Source: Oscillospiraceae bacterium (lineage in GTDB: Bacteria > Bacillota > Clostridia > Oscillospirales > Oscillospiraceae). Taken from it: a stretch of DNA of 59,127 nt. The stretch spans positions 1 through 59,127 of the forward strand of contig JAAWBZ010000028.1 in the NCBI GenBank assembly GCA_022792945.1. The letters are read 5' to 3'. Below are positions 51,630 to 59,127 of this stretch, piece after piece. The translations under genes and the position numbers were made by a program. The notes under the pieces are model-generated. The model was not told the DNA's origin, did no database searches, and was given only the letters and a program-made list of their open reading frames with translations. Within the stretch, counting starts at the first letter, position 1; each line of letters begins with the position of its first letter.

Positions 51630-52889
51630 GTGCTGCGCTCCATGAACTTTCTCAATTATAAGGACTACCGGCGGTATCTGGTGCTGAACCTGATCTACAC
51701 CTCCGGCTCCATCAGCCGCACGCGGCTGGCGGATGTCACCGGCTACCGCCCCGCGACCATCGGCGAGATCATCGGCGAGCTGCTGGCCGAGCAGCTGATC
51801 GTGGAGACCGGCCCGGCCTGCGGCGGACAGGGGCGGCGCAGGACGCTGCTGGAGATGAACGGCAGCTATATCTGCGCCCTGGGCATCTATATCAGCGGCG
51901 GCGCGGTGACTTACGCCGTCACCACCATCCATGGCGAGATCCTCCAGATGGTGGAGACCGACATCCTCCCGGACGGCACCCAGACGCAGCGGATCGCGCA
52001 GATCATTGGGAATATCCGGCAGCTGATGGCGGCGTTTGCCCACCTGAAAATCCTGGGCATCGGCATCTGCGACCCCGGCCACGACCCGGGGCGGCTGGAC
52101 ATCAGCAACGACTATGCCAAGTCCTTCGTCCACTTCAACGACTGGATCCACCACGACCTGCGCGCCGCCATCGAGGAGGCCATGGGCCTGCCGGTGGAGA
52201 CGTCCACCAACTCGATCCTTATCTCCGTGGCGGAGGAGAAGTTCGGCGTGGCCAACGGCCTGAGCGACTTCATCTGCCTGGATCTGTGCAACGGCATCGG
52301 CATGAGCTTCTACAGCGGCGGCTCGGTGGTCTCCGGGGCCACGGGCATGGCCGGGCAGATCGGCCACACGGTGGTGCGCACCAGCGAGCGCATCTGCTAC
52401 TGCGGCAAGCCCGGCTGCGCCGAGTGTGCCTCGGCTTTCCCGGCCATCCAGGCCAACATCCTCGCGGCGCTGCGGGGGGGCGTGGCGTCGGTGCTCAACA
52501 CCTACTACGACCACAGCCGTGAGCTGACCGTCCGGGATGTGCGCCGCGCTCTGGACCAGCGGGACAAGATGTGCCGCCACTACGTCAAGGAGGCCGCCGG
52601 CATCCTGGGCACGGCCGTGGCCAACGCCGTCAACATCCTCAACCCCCAGGCGGTGATCCTCCACGGGTATATGCTGGAGCTGGGGGACTACTACGTCGAG
52701 GCGCTGCAGGAGGCGGTGCTGGAGAATACGCTGCACCTGTGCGACGGGCTGGAGTTCAAAATCTCCCCCATCTCCCTAGACCGCCTGCTGCCCCTGGGGG
52801 CGGCGGCGATGATCTTCAATTCCTACCTGAATACGGAGGAATTCCGCTGGATCCAACGCCTGGGTGACCAGGCGGAGGAGAAGCTATGA
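51630..52889 (+). CDS. ROK-family transcriptional regulator 2
   Basis: A 419-residue protein with an N-terminal winged helix (ISRTRLADVTGYRPATIGEI near 28-47) and a ROK domain. The zinc motif is present (GQIGHTVV, then ICYCGKPGCAE). The catalytic DxN of sugar kinases reads S-T-N (ETSTNSIL), so it is a regulator without kinase activity. The start is uncertain: GTG 51630 or ATG 51642, neither with a strong ribosome site, 24-36 bases from the predicted transcription start. It is ended by a hairpin and is not operonic; it may control the adjacent locus 3 or distant genes. Confidence 0.87.
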   Translation: MLRSMNFLNYKDYRRYLVLNLIYTSGSISRTRLADVTGYRPATIGEIIGELLAEQLIVETGPACGGQGRRRTLLEMNGSYICALGIYISGGAVTYAVTTIHGEILQMVETDILPDGTQTQRIAQIIGNIRQLMAAFAHLKILGIGICDPGHDPGRLDISNDYAKSFVHFNDWIHHDLRAAIEEAMGLPVETSTNSILISVAEEKFGVANGLSDFICLDLCNGIGMSFYSGGSVVSGATGMAGQIGHTVVRTSERICYCGKPGCAECASAFPAIQANILAALRGGVASVLNTYYDHSRELTVRDVRRALDQRDKMCRHYVKEAAGILGTAVANAVNILNPQAVILHGYMLELGDYYVEALQEAVLENTLHLCDGLEFKISPISLDRLLPLGAAAMIFNSYLNTEEFRWIQRLGDQAEEKL

Positions 52890-52894
52890 GCGAA

Positions 52895-52926
52895 GGCCCC
52901 GGTCTCCTTCCGAGACCGGGGCCATT
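52895..52926 (+). terminator. terminator of ROK gene 2
   Basis: Perfect 12-bp stem (52895-52906 with 52912-52923), 5-base loop, ATTT after. Confidence 0.65.
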
Positions 52927-53096
52927 TGGCGCGCGGGGCGGTACATTTTTTAAGAAGTTGAAAAAGTTTTCCGTGTATTTTCCCCAAGGAATCCGGAAAA
53001 CTTCGTGAAATCTTTGACTAGGCTTCGGCGCAGATCCATGGTAAGATGAGGATGGCATCCAAGATTCTGTAATGACCTTAAAAAAGGCGGAGGCAT

Positions 53097-54146
53097 ATGA
53101 CGAATCCTTTGACCGGTCACGCCGGCACCATCAAGCGGATTAACGCGGCCCTGGTCAAGGACGCGCTGCGCATCCGCGGCACCGCCACGCGGCGGGAGCT
53201 GGCCGAGGCCACGCACCTGAGCCAGCCGACGGTCAACGCCATCGTGCGGAGCCTGTGCGAGGAGAACGCCGTGGTCCGCCGCGGTATGGCGGTGTCCAGC
53301 GGCGGGCGGCGGGCGGGGCTGTACGCGCTGAATTATGAGAGCCTCTGCGCCGCGGCGGTGCTGGCCCTGTCCGACCGGCTGGAGTACGCCGTCACCGACG
53401 GCAGTAGCGCTATTCTGGACCATGGGCGCGCGCCGGTCCAGCCGGCCCTGCCGTATCCCGAGCAGGTCTGCGCCCTGGTGGGCCGCCTGCGGGACCACTA
53501 TCCCAACATCCGCGTGGCCGCCGTGGGCATCCAGAGCGCCGTGGGCGTCCTGGGCGAGCTGTTCGCCGTGCCGCGGCTGCCGCATCTGGAGCGCACCGAC
53601 CTCCGGCAGGCCCTGCGCCGGGGCTTGGGCATCCCGGTGGTGCTGGAGAACGACGTGAATATGTGCGCCCTGGGCTATTACCGCATGGAGCTGGCCCGCA
53701 AGACTGACGCCATGGCCTACCTGCACTTGAGCACAGGCCTGGGCGCGGGACTCATCCTGGACGGGCGGGTACACCGGGGCTTTTCCCGTTTCAGCGGGGA
53801 GCTGAGCTTTCTCTACGCCGGCGACGAGTACCCCGGCGGCACCCTGGAGGAGACCCTCATCCGCACGCCGGACGAGGATCTCAAGGCGCTGCTGCTCGCC
53901 CGCCTGGCCATGAGCCTGATCTGCGTGCTGAACCCGCCGTTTCTGGTGCTGGGAGGCAGCCGCGTCTCAGCGCGGACGGTGGAGCAGGTGGGGGAGCTGT
54001 GCCTGCAGCAGCTGCCCAAGGGCGTCGCGCCCCATTTCCTCTACGCGGGGAACGACGAGATGCGTTATCTGTACAGCGGCCTTTCCTGCGCGGCCCAGGA
54101 GCTGGTGGATACCGAGCTGCGCCTGGTGCAGGCGGGAGAGCCGTAG
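53097..54146 (+). CDS. ROK-family protein 3 with helix-turn-helix and intact DxN
   Basis: A 349-residue protein: winged helix about 15-65 (RELAEATHLSQPTVNAIVRS) and a ROK fold with LSTGLGAGLILDG. Unlike ROK 1 and 2 it keeps the kinase-type catalytic E184-N-D186-V-N188 but lacks the Cys-rich zinc loop altogether (GFSRFSGELSFLYAG in its place). It might therefore combine DNA binding with weak kinase activity, or be a regulator that simply retained the residue. It begins locus 3; the ATPase start lies about 30 bases after its stop. Confidence 0.85.
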   Translation: MTNPLTGHAGTIKRINAALVKDALRIRGTATRRELAEATHLSQPTVNAIVRSLCEENAVVRRGMAVSSGGRRAGLYALNYESLCAAAVLALSDRLEYAVTDGSSAILDHGRAPVQPALPYPEQVCALVGRLRDHYPNIRVAAVGIQSAVGVLGELFAVPRLPHLERTDLRQALRRGLGIPVVLENDVNMCALGYYRMELARKTDAMAYLHLSTGLGAGLILDGRVHRGFSRFSGELSFLYAGDEYPGGTLEETLIRTPDEDLKALLLARLAMSLICVLNPPFLVLGGSRVSARTVEQVGELCLQQLPKGVAPHFLYAGNDEMRYLYSGLSCAAQELVDTELRLVQAGEP

Positions 54147-54176
54147 GCCATAGGATTGAAAAGGAGCGTGACAAAT

Positions 54177-55673
54177 TTGAACGAAACCAAGACGCCCATC
54201 CTGGAGATGCGGGGCATCACCAAGCGGTTTCCCGGCGTGCTGGCCCTGAACAAGGTGGACCTGACGGTCTACCCCGGGCAGGTCCTGGCCCTGGTGGGCG
54301 AGAACGGCGCGGGCAAGTCCACGCTGATGAAGATCCTCTCCGGCGTCCACCAGATGGACGAGGGCGAGATCTTGATCGAGGGAAAGCCCGTCAGCATCCC
54401 GGACCCGCTGGCCTCGCAGTTCATGGGCATCAGCATCATCTATCAGGAGCTGACCGTGCTGGACAACATGAACATCGCCGAAAACATCTTCCTGGGCCGC
54501 GAGCAGCGCCGCAGCCGCGTGTTTGTGGACAAGCGGCAGATGCACGCCGAGGCCCGGCGGCTCCTGGATGAGGTGGGGCTGAATCTGGACACCTGGCGGA
54601 AGGCGCGCGACCTCTCCACGGCCCAGAAGCAGATGATCGAGGTGGCCAAGGCCCTCTCCTTCCACTCCAAGATTATCATCATGGACGAGCCCACCTCCTC
54701 GCTCACCGAGACGGAGACCGAGACCCTCTTCGGTATCGTCCGCAAGCTGCGCAGCAGCGGAGTGGCCATCGTGTTCATCTCCCACAAGCTGGCGGAGATC
54801 TTTGCCATCTCCGACGAGGTGGCGGTGCTGCGCGACGGCGTCAGCGCCGGGCGCATGGTCACAGCGGCGTGCACCGAAAACGACATCGTCAACGCCATGG
54901 TGGGCCGCGAGGTCCAGGACCTCTTCGCCAAGGAGCCGGCGGAGATCGGCGACGTGGTGCTGGAGGTGAAAAACCTGAGCACCCGGGGCTTTTTGAAGGA
55001 CATCAGCTTCCAGCTGCGCGCCGGCGAGATTTTGGGCTTTGCCGGCCTGGTGGGCGCGGGCCGCAGCGAGGTGATGCGGGCCGTGTTCGGCATCGACCGG
55101 CGCGAGAGCGGCGAAATCTTTGTCAAGGGCCGGAGGGTCCGCATCCAGTCCCCACGGGACGCCCTCCGCTGCCGCATGGGCTTTGTTCCCGAGGACCGCA
55201 AGTCCCAGGGGCTGGTTCTGGGCATGAACGTCCGGCAGAACACCACCCTGGCCGCCCTGCGGCAGGTGGCCAGCGGCGCGGGCTTCATAAGCGCGAGGCT
55301 GGAGCGGGAGATGACCGACCAGTTCGTCTCCGCCCTGGAGGTCAAGACCCCCTCCAACGAGCAGCGGGTGCGCAACCTCTCCGGCGGCAACCAGCAGAAG
55401 GTGGTCATTGCCAAGTGGCTGGCCAACAGCCCGGACATCCTCATCCTTGACGAGCCGACCCGCGGCATCGACGTGGGCGCCAAGAAGGAGATCCACGCCC
55501 TTATGAGCCGTCTGGCGCAGCAGGGGGTGGCGATCATCATGATCTCCTCGGAGCTGCCCGAGGTGCTGGGCATGTCCGACCGCATCGTGGTGATGCACGA
55601 GGGGCGGATCAAGGGTGAGCTGCCCCGGGGGGAGGCCGATCAGGTGTCCATTATGAAGATGGCCGTTTCCTGA
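54177..55673 (+). CDS. sugar ABC transporter ATP-binding protein (RbsA-like, locus 3)
   Basis: A 498-residue double ATPase: Walker A GENGAGKST, LSTAQKQMIEVAKAL, IIIMDEPTSSL; second domain GLVGAGRSE, LSGGNQQKVVIAKW, ILILDEPTRGID. I chose TTG at 54177, 10 bases after AAAAGGAG; the open frame begins earlier at a TTG that would overlap the site. It is closer in its motifs to the locus 1 ATPase than to that of locus 2. Confidence 0.93.
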   Translation: MNETKTPILEMRGITKRFPGVLALNKVDLTVYPGQVLALVGENGAGKSTLMKILSGVHQMDEGEILIEGKPVSIPDPLASQFMGISIIYQELTVLDNMNIAENIFLGREQRRSRVFVDKRQMHAEARRLLDEVGLNLDTWRKARDLSTAQKQMIEVAKALSFHSKIIIMDEPTSSLTETETETLFGIVRKLRSSGVAIVFISHKLAEIFAISDEVAVLRDGVSAGRMVTAACTENDIVNAMVGREVQDLFAKEPAEIGDVVLEVKNLSTRGFLKDISFQLRAGEILGFAGLVGAGRSEVMRAVFGIDRRESGEIFVKGRRVRIQSPRDALRCRMGFVPEDRKSQGLVLGMNVRQNTTLAALRQVASGAGFISARLEREMTDQFVSALEVKTPSNEQRVRNLSGGNQQKVVIAKWLANSPDILILDEPTRGIDVGAKKEIHALMSRLAQQGVAIIMISSELPEVLGMSDRIVVMHEGRIKGELPRGEADQVSIMKMAVS

Positions 55674-55707
55674 CCCGGCGACAACGACACAGAAAGGATC
55701 TGACACC

Positions 55708-56670
55708 ATGAAACAAGACGCGAAGCGCGGCTTTGCCGCGCGGCTGTTCAAAAACTCCACCTTCTCCATCTTCCTCATCCTCCTGGTGATGTGCGTTGTC
55801 ACGGCCATCGCGGAACCGGCGTTCTTAAAGATCTCCAACATCCTCTCCACCGCCCGCTCCTTCTCGGCCATCGCCATCGCGGGCATCGGCGTGCTGATGG
55901 TTATCATCACCGGCGGCATCGACCTGTCCATCGGCTCGGTCTACGGCCTGGCAGGCGTCATCTCGGCGTTCGGGTGCAGCCTCTTTGGGCTGCCGGTAGC
56001 CTTGGCCATGCTGCTGGGCGTCCTGGCCGGCGCGGTCTTCGGCGCGTGCAACGGACTGATGGTGGTTTTCTTCAAGCTGCCCCCCTTTATCGCGACCCTG
56101 GGCACCATGCAGATCGCCCGCGGCCTGTGCACCATCCTGACGCAGGGCTATCCCGTCTCCAATCTGCCCGCGGGCTATATGTACCTGGGCCAGGGGGAGT
56201 TCCTGCGCATCCCTATGGCCATCTGGTGCATGATCGTCATCGCCGTCATCTTCGCCGTCTTCCTCAATAAGACCGTCACCGGCCGGCGCATCTTTGCCCT
56301 GGGCGGCAACGCCGAGGCCACGCGCATCTCCGGCATCAATACCAAGGCGCTACTCGTTCTGGTCTATACCCTGGGCGCGGCCCTGGGCTCCTTCGCGGGC
56401 ATCATCACCGCCTCCAAGCTGGGCGTGGGCCAGCCCACCGCCGGCAACGGCTTTGAGATGGACGCCATCGCGGCGGTGGTCATCGGCGGCGCGTCCCTCA
56501 GCGGCGGCGAGGGGTCGGTGCTGGGCACCATCATCGGTGCGGCCATCATCGGCATTCTGCGCAACGCGCTGGTGCTGCTGCGGGTGGACTCCTACTGGCA
56601 GACGCTGATCATGGGTGTGGTCATCATCGCCGCCGTCACCGCAGACCAGCTGCGCAAGGGCGGCAAATGA
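55708..56670 (+). CDS. sugar ABC transporter permease (RbsC-like, locus 3)
   Basis: A 320-residue permease with GVLMVIITGGIDLSIGSVYG, the coupling loop TGRRIFALGGNAEATRISGIN and VVIGGASLSGGEGSVLGT. AGAAAGGAT precedes the ATG. Single permease, presumed homodimer. Confidence 0.93.
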   Translation: MKQDAKRGFAARLFKNSTFSIFLILLVMCVVTAIAEPAFLKISNILSTARSFSAIAIAGIGVLMVIITGGIDLSIGSVYGLAGVISAFGCSLFGLPVALAMLLGVLAGAVFGACNGLMVVFFKLPPFIATLGTMQIARGLCTILTQGYPVSNLPAGYMYLGQGEFLRIPMAIWCMIVIAVIFAVFLNKTVTGRRIFALGGNAEATRISGINTKALLVLVYTLGAALGSFAGIITASKLGVGQPTAGNGFEMDAIAAVVIGGASLSGGEGSVLGTIIGAAIIGILRNALVLLRVDSYWQTLIMGVVIIAAVTADQLRKGGK

Positions 56671-56731
56671 TCCGGTTTGATCCCGCCTGGCGGGTCAAAT
56701 AGAATGAAATGTTCTCAAGGAGGAACAGAAA

Positions 56732-57712
56732 ATGAAAAAAATTCTCTGCATCATCCTGACCCTGGCGCTGCTCTTTGCGCTCTGCGCCTGCGGCAGATCC
56801 GGCGGCGACAAGGACATCACCATCGCCGTCATCGGCCAGCAGACCGGAAATGTCGTGTTCCTGCCTGCCCAGGAGGGCGCCGAGCAGGCCGGCAAGGACC
56901 TGGGCATCCAGGTGGACTGGCAGTCCCCCATCCGCGCCGAGGCGGAGCTTCAGAACGAGATCATGAACAACCTCATCGACCTGGGCGTGGACGGCATCGC
57001 CATCTCCTGCACCACCGGCGACGCCTTGAAGGACGTCATTGACCGTGCGCTCAGTGAGGGCATCCAGGTCTCCTGCTACGATGTGGACTCCCCCGACTCC
57101 GGCCGCCTCTTCTACGCTGGCACAGAGAACTATAAGGCCGGCTATACCTGCGGCGAGTACATCATCGACCTCTTCAAGGACTCCGGCCTGGAGAAGGTCC
57201 GCGTGGCCCAGCTGGAGGGCATCCCCGGCGCCAACGACATCGAGGCCCGCAAGCAGGGCTTCGCCGACGCCATCGCGGGCACCAACATTGAGGTGGTCTA
57301 CTCCTACCCCTGCAACGACGACGTGGACAAGGCCATCGAGGGCGTGGAGGCCTATACCCGCGCCGCCGGCGGGGAGATCGACGCGTGGTTCATGGCCGGC
57401 GGCTGGCCCTACTGTGTCAACCCCGACGCCATGCCCGAGCTGAACAGCTGGAAGCTGGCCGATCCCACCCACAAGGTCGTCACGGTGGATATTTTCCCCG
57501 AGACCACGCCGCTGTTCTTTGACATGGGTGTGCTGGACGTGGCCGTGGGCCAAAGCTTCTACGACATGGGCTATCAGTCCGTGGCGAACCTCTACAAGCT
57601 CATCCAGGGCGAGAAGCTGGATGCCCCGGTGGACGACGAGTTCGGCTGCCCCTTCATCAACACCGGCGTGCAGATCGCCACGGTGGAGGATTATAAGGAC
57701 GTTATCAAATAA
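56732..57712 (+). CDS. sugar ABC transporter substrate-binding lipoprotein (CUT2, locus 3)
   Basis: A 326-residue lipoprotein. Signal LTLALLFALCAC (lipobox LCAC), short linker, then a type I binding fold (DITIAVIGQQTGNVVFLPAQ, GVDGIAISCTTGDALKDV, GNDD-like hinge). It has several aromatic residues in the predicted cleft (WFMAGGWPYCVNP) that could stack on a sugar. AAGGAGGA precedes the ATG. It ends locus 3 and is followed by a strong terminator. Confidence 0.92.
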   Translation: MKKILCIILTLALLFALCACGRSGGDKDITIAVIGQQTGNVVFLPAQEGAEQAGKDLGIQVDWQSPIRAEAELQNEIMNNLIDLGVDGIAISCTTGDALKDVIDRALSEGIQVSCYDVDSPDSGRLFYAGTENYKAGYTCGEYIIDLFKDSGLEKVRVAQLEGIPGANDIEARKQGFADAIAGTNIEVVYSYPCNDDVDKAIEGVEAYTRAAGGEIDAWFMAGGWPYCVNPDAMPELNSWKLADPTHKVVTVDIFPETTPLFFDMGVLDVAVGQSFYDMGYQSVANLYKLIQGEKLDAPVDDEFGCPFINTGVQIATVEDYKDVIK

Positions 57713-57731
57713 GCTGCTTTCCCAACCGCAG

Positions 57732-57765
57732 AAAACGCCCCCGGACGAACGTCCGGGGGCGTTTT
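57732..57765. terminator. strong terminator of locus 3
   Basis: Perfect 15-bp stem (57732-57746 with 57751-57765), loop GAAC, T/A tracts built into both ends, so it works in both directions. It would also stop antisense RNA reading in from the riboswitch unit. Confidence 0.92.
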
Positions 57766-57886
57766 GCGTTGGAACAGGCAGGGGGGATGGCTGCCGGCTC
57801 CGGGGGGACGCGCCGGGGGCCGAGATCCGGCGCGCCGGGCTGGAAGTAAAGCCCGCAGCCTGGCGGCGGGGGGATGTCGCCGCACA

Positions 57887-57918
57887 TAAAACCGCCGCGG
57901 ACTCGGGTCCGCGGCGGT
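57887..57918 (-). terminator. terminator of the cobalamin riboswitch RNA
   Basis: Minus-strand hairpin: perfect 12-bp stem (57891-57902 with 57907-57918), 4-base loop, then TTTATG; a plausible expression platform. No gene lies beyond it in this direction. Confidence 0.7.
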
Positions 57919-57959
57919 GCGTTCGCAAATCGTCGCGTTCCGGTTCTGGCGAAACGGGA

Positions 57960-58079
57960 CCCACCCTGCCATGTATCTGACTTATCTCCGCAAGGGAGCT
58001 TCACAGTGACCGACTCGCCGGGAATTGCACCCGATTCCATGGTGTGCGCCTGCACGGGACAGGTGAGCTTCTTTACTTC
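57960..58079 (-). ncRNA. orphan cobalamin (B12) riboswitch
   Basis: Read on the minus strand, the conserved core appears in order: GGAATC-GGGTGCAATTCC (58038 to 58021), CGGCGAGTCGGTCACTGTG (58020 to about 58002) and the B12 box AAGTCAGATACATGGC (about 57983 to 57968). Flanking CACCTG/CAGGGTG segments can close the P1 stem. This is the arrangement of cobalamin riboswitches (RF00174). A consensus promoter stands just upstream and a terminator-type hairpin just downstream, but the next gene in this direction is encoded on the opposite strand. It is therefore a self-contained short RNA, an antisense control element, or a relic. Confidence 0.85.
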
Positions 58080-58085
58080 GCTCTC

Positions 58086-58114
58086 AGTATACTGCAATTT
58101 CCACGGCCTGTCAA
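58086..58114 (-). promoter_or_regulatory. consensus sigma-A promoter of the riboswitch RNA
   Basis: Minus strand: perfect TTGACA (58109-58114), 17-base spacer, TATACT (58086-58091). Start expected near 58079, giving an RNA of about 190 bases to the terminator. Confidence 0.82.
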
Positions 58115-58167
58115 GGTGTTTTGCCGCGAAAAATGGTGCGCGCCGGGGAATGCCCGGGCAGGCTGTC

Positions 58168-58211
58168 AAAAACTGAACGCGAAAGGGAAACCATGACGGC
58201 TTCCCTTTCGC
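58168..58211 (-). terminator. terminator of ackA
   Basis: Minus-strand hairpin: 11-bp perfect stem (58179-58189 with 58201-58211), then GTTCAGTTTTT with the T-run at 58168-58172. Confidence 0.72.
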
Positions 58212-58271
58212 ACGTTCTCTTCCCTCCGATCTCGTTCGGAGAGAAGCTTTCAACCAGCAGACCGGTCCCGC

Positions 58272-59127
58272 TTATTTGGCCAGCGCGGCGGTGTCCATGG
58301 CGATCATCAGCTCCTCGTTGGTGGGGATCACGAAGATCTTGACCCTGGAGTCCGCGGCGGAGACGTCCGCTTCCTTGCCGCGGACGTTGTTCTTCTCGGG
58401 GTCGAGCTTGACGCCCATGTACTCCAGGCCCTCGCACAGCGTCTGGCGCATGTGGATGTCGTTCTCGCCCACGCCGGCGGTAAACACGATGGCGTCCACG
58501 CCGCCCATGGCCGCGGCATACGCGCCGATGTCCTTCCTGACCTCATAGGCGAACTTGTCCAGGGCCAGCTGGGCACGCTGGTTGCCCTGTTTGGCGGCGG
58601 CGTCCAGGTCGCGGAAGTCGGAGCTGACGCCGGAGATGCCCAGCACGCCGGATTTCTTATTGAGAATGTTCATCATTTCCTTGATATCGTAGCCGTAGCG
58701 GTCCATCAGGTACTCCAGAATCGTCGCGTCGATATCGCCCGAGCGGGTGCCCATGGGCACGCCGGCGAGGGGGCCAAGGCCCATGGTGGTATCCACCACC
58801 CTGCCGTCCACGCAGGCCGACAGGGACGAGCCGTTGCCCAGGTGGCAGCAGATGACCTTGCTGTGGGCGGGCTTGCCAAGCATGTCGATGGCCCGGGCGG
58901 AGACGTAGCGGTGGGACGTGCCGTGGAAGCCGTAGCGCCGGACGTCGTCCTTCTCATAATACTCGTAGGGAATGGCGTAGGTATAGGCCTTGGGGGGCAT
59001 GGTCATATGGAACGCGGTGTCGAACACGGCCACCTGGGGGGTGTTGGGCATGATGGCCTGGCAGGCACGGATGCCCATCAGGTTGGCGGGGTTGTGGAGG
59101 GGGCCCAGGGGGATGCACTTCTCAATG
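58272..59127 (-). CDS. ackA: acetate kinase, C-terminal part
   Basis: The gene continues beyond the right edge; about 285 C-terminal residues are present. Characteristic segments are VAVFDTAFHMTMPP, the invariant YGFHGTSHRYVS, HLGNGSSL, TTMGLGPLAGVPMGTRSGD (substrate-binding Thr, Gly and Arg), FTAGVGEND and IPTNEELMIA at the end. It makes ATP from acetyl phosphate, the last step of acetate fermentation. A hairpin with T-run follows. The upstream partner (often pta) would lie outside the window. Confidence 0.97.
   Translation of the reverse strand, partial: IEKCIPLGPLHNPANLMGIRACQAIMPNTPQVAVFDTAFHMTMPPKAYTYAIPYEYYEKDDVRRYGFHGTSHRYVSARAIDMLGKPAHSKVICCHLGNGSSLSACVDGRVVDTTMGLGPLAGVPMGTRSGDIDATILEYLMDRYGYDIKEMMNILNKKSGVLGISGVSSDFRDLDAAAKQGNQRAQLALDKFAYEVRKDIGAYAAAMGGVDAIVFTAGVGENDIHMRQTLCEGLEYMGVKLDPEKNNVRGKEADVSAADSRVKIFVIPTNEELMIAMDTAALAK

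Noticed and set aside
57705-58253. 182-codon minus-strand open frame across the riboswitch
   Set aside because: It crosses the aptamer and both terminators, has no ribosome site and is Pro/Arg-rich; the 60-codon piece after the terminator (from an ATG at about 57887) also lacks a ribosome site.
1-59127. CRISPR arrays, tRNA or rRNA genes, replication origin, prophage
   Set aside because: No regularly spaced repeats, cloverleaf sequences, rRNA signatures, DnaA-box clusters or phage structural genes were seen on either strand.

Overview
The window reads as a GC-rich, endospore-forming, anaerobic member of the Clostridia. Evidence: the spoIIGA–sigE sporulation pair, a SpoVB-type flippase, a pyrophosphate-type phosphofructokinase, rubredoxin with a flavodiiron protein, S-layer (SLH) proteins, consensus AAGGAGG ribosome sites and sigma-A promoters (TTGNNN-17-TATNNT). 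The combination, with a queT gene behind a probable preQ1 riboswitch, fits the Oscillospiraceae/Ruminococcaceae (Oscillibacter/Dysosmobacter-like). That placement is inference; there is no rRNA gene to confirm it.

Layout. 1-9.1 kb: tail of a MalK/UgpC-type ATPase, a large SLH protein, an intracellular sialidase-like protein, an SLH-transglutaminase protein and a Pro/Ala-rich lipoprotein. 7.8-10.2 kb: divergent central glycolysis genes (PPi-type PFK and class II aldolase). 10.3-17.8 kb: housekeeping and sporulation (rarA, an S1-domain protein, a DUF951 protein, spoIIGA-sigE, an MFS transporter, a SpoVB-like flippase). 18-26 kb: carbohydrate locus 1 (URO-D-family enzyme, ROK regulator, binding protein, ABC ATPase, permease, D-lyxose isomerase-like enzyme, zinc dehydrogenase). 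26-35 kb: sensing and signalling (GNAT-HD fusion, hybrid histidine kinase, chemoreceptor with a CZB zinc domain, a duplicated-domain lipoprotein, a 10-TM metal exporter with a Fur-family regulator). 34.8-41.2 kb: an IS5-like transposase remnant, cardiolipin synthase, a PHP phosphoesterase, a Gfo/Idh oxidoreductase, and a rubredoxin/flavodiiron O2-NO detoxification operon. 41.8-49.9 kb: carbohydrate locus 2 (two SDRs, Gfo/Idh, ATPase, two permeases, binding protein, cyclase-family enzyme). 49.9-50.6 kb: preQ1-type riboswitch and queT. 51.6-57.8 kb: two ROK proteins and carbohydrate locus 3 (ATPase, permease, binding protein). The right edge is the C-terminal part of acetate kinase.

How it works together. 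Three ribose/galactose-type (CUT2) importers lie within 37 kb, each with a different gene order. They are accompanied by ROK regulators and by isomerase/dehydrogenase genes, indicating scavenging of several minor sugars or sugar acids that feed PPi-linked glycolysis and acetate production. The most unusual element is on the minus strand at 57.88-58.11 kb: a consensus promoter, a cobalamin riboswitch and a terminator-like hairpin with no gene downstream. It would make a short B12-controlled RNA pointing antisense into carbohydrate locus 3.
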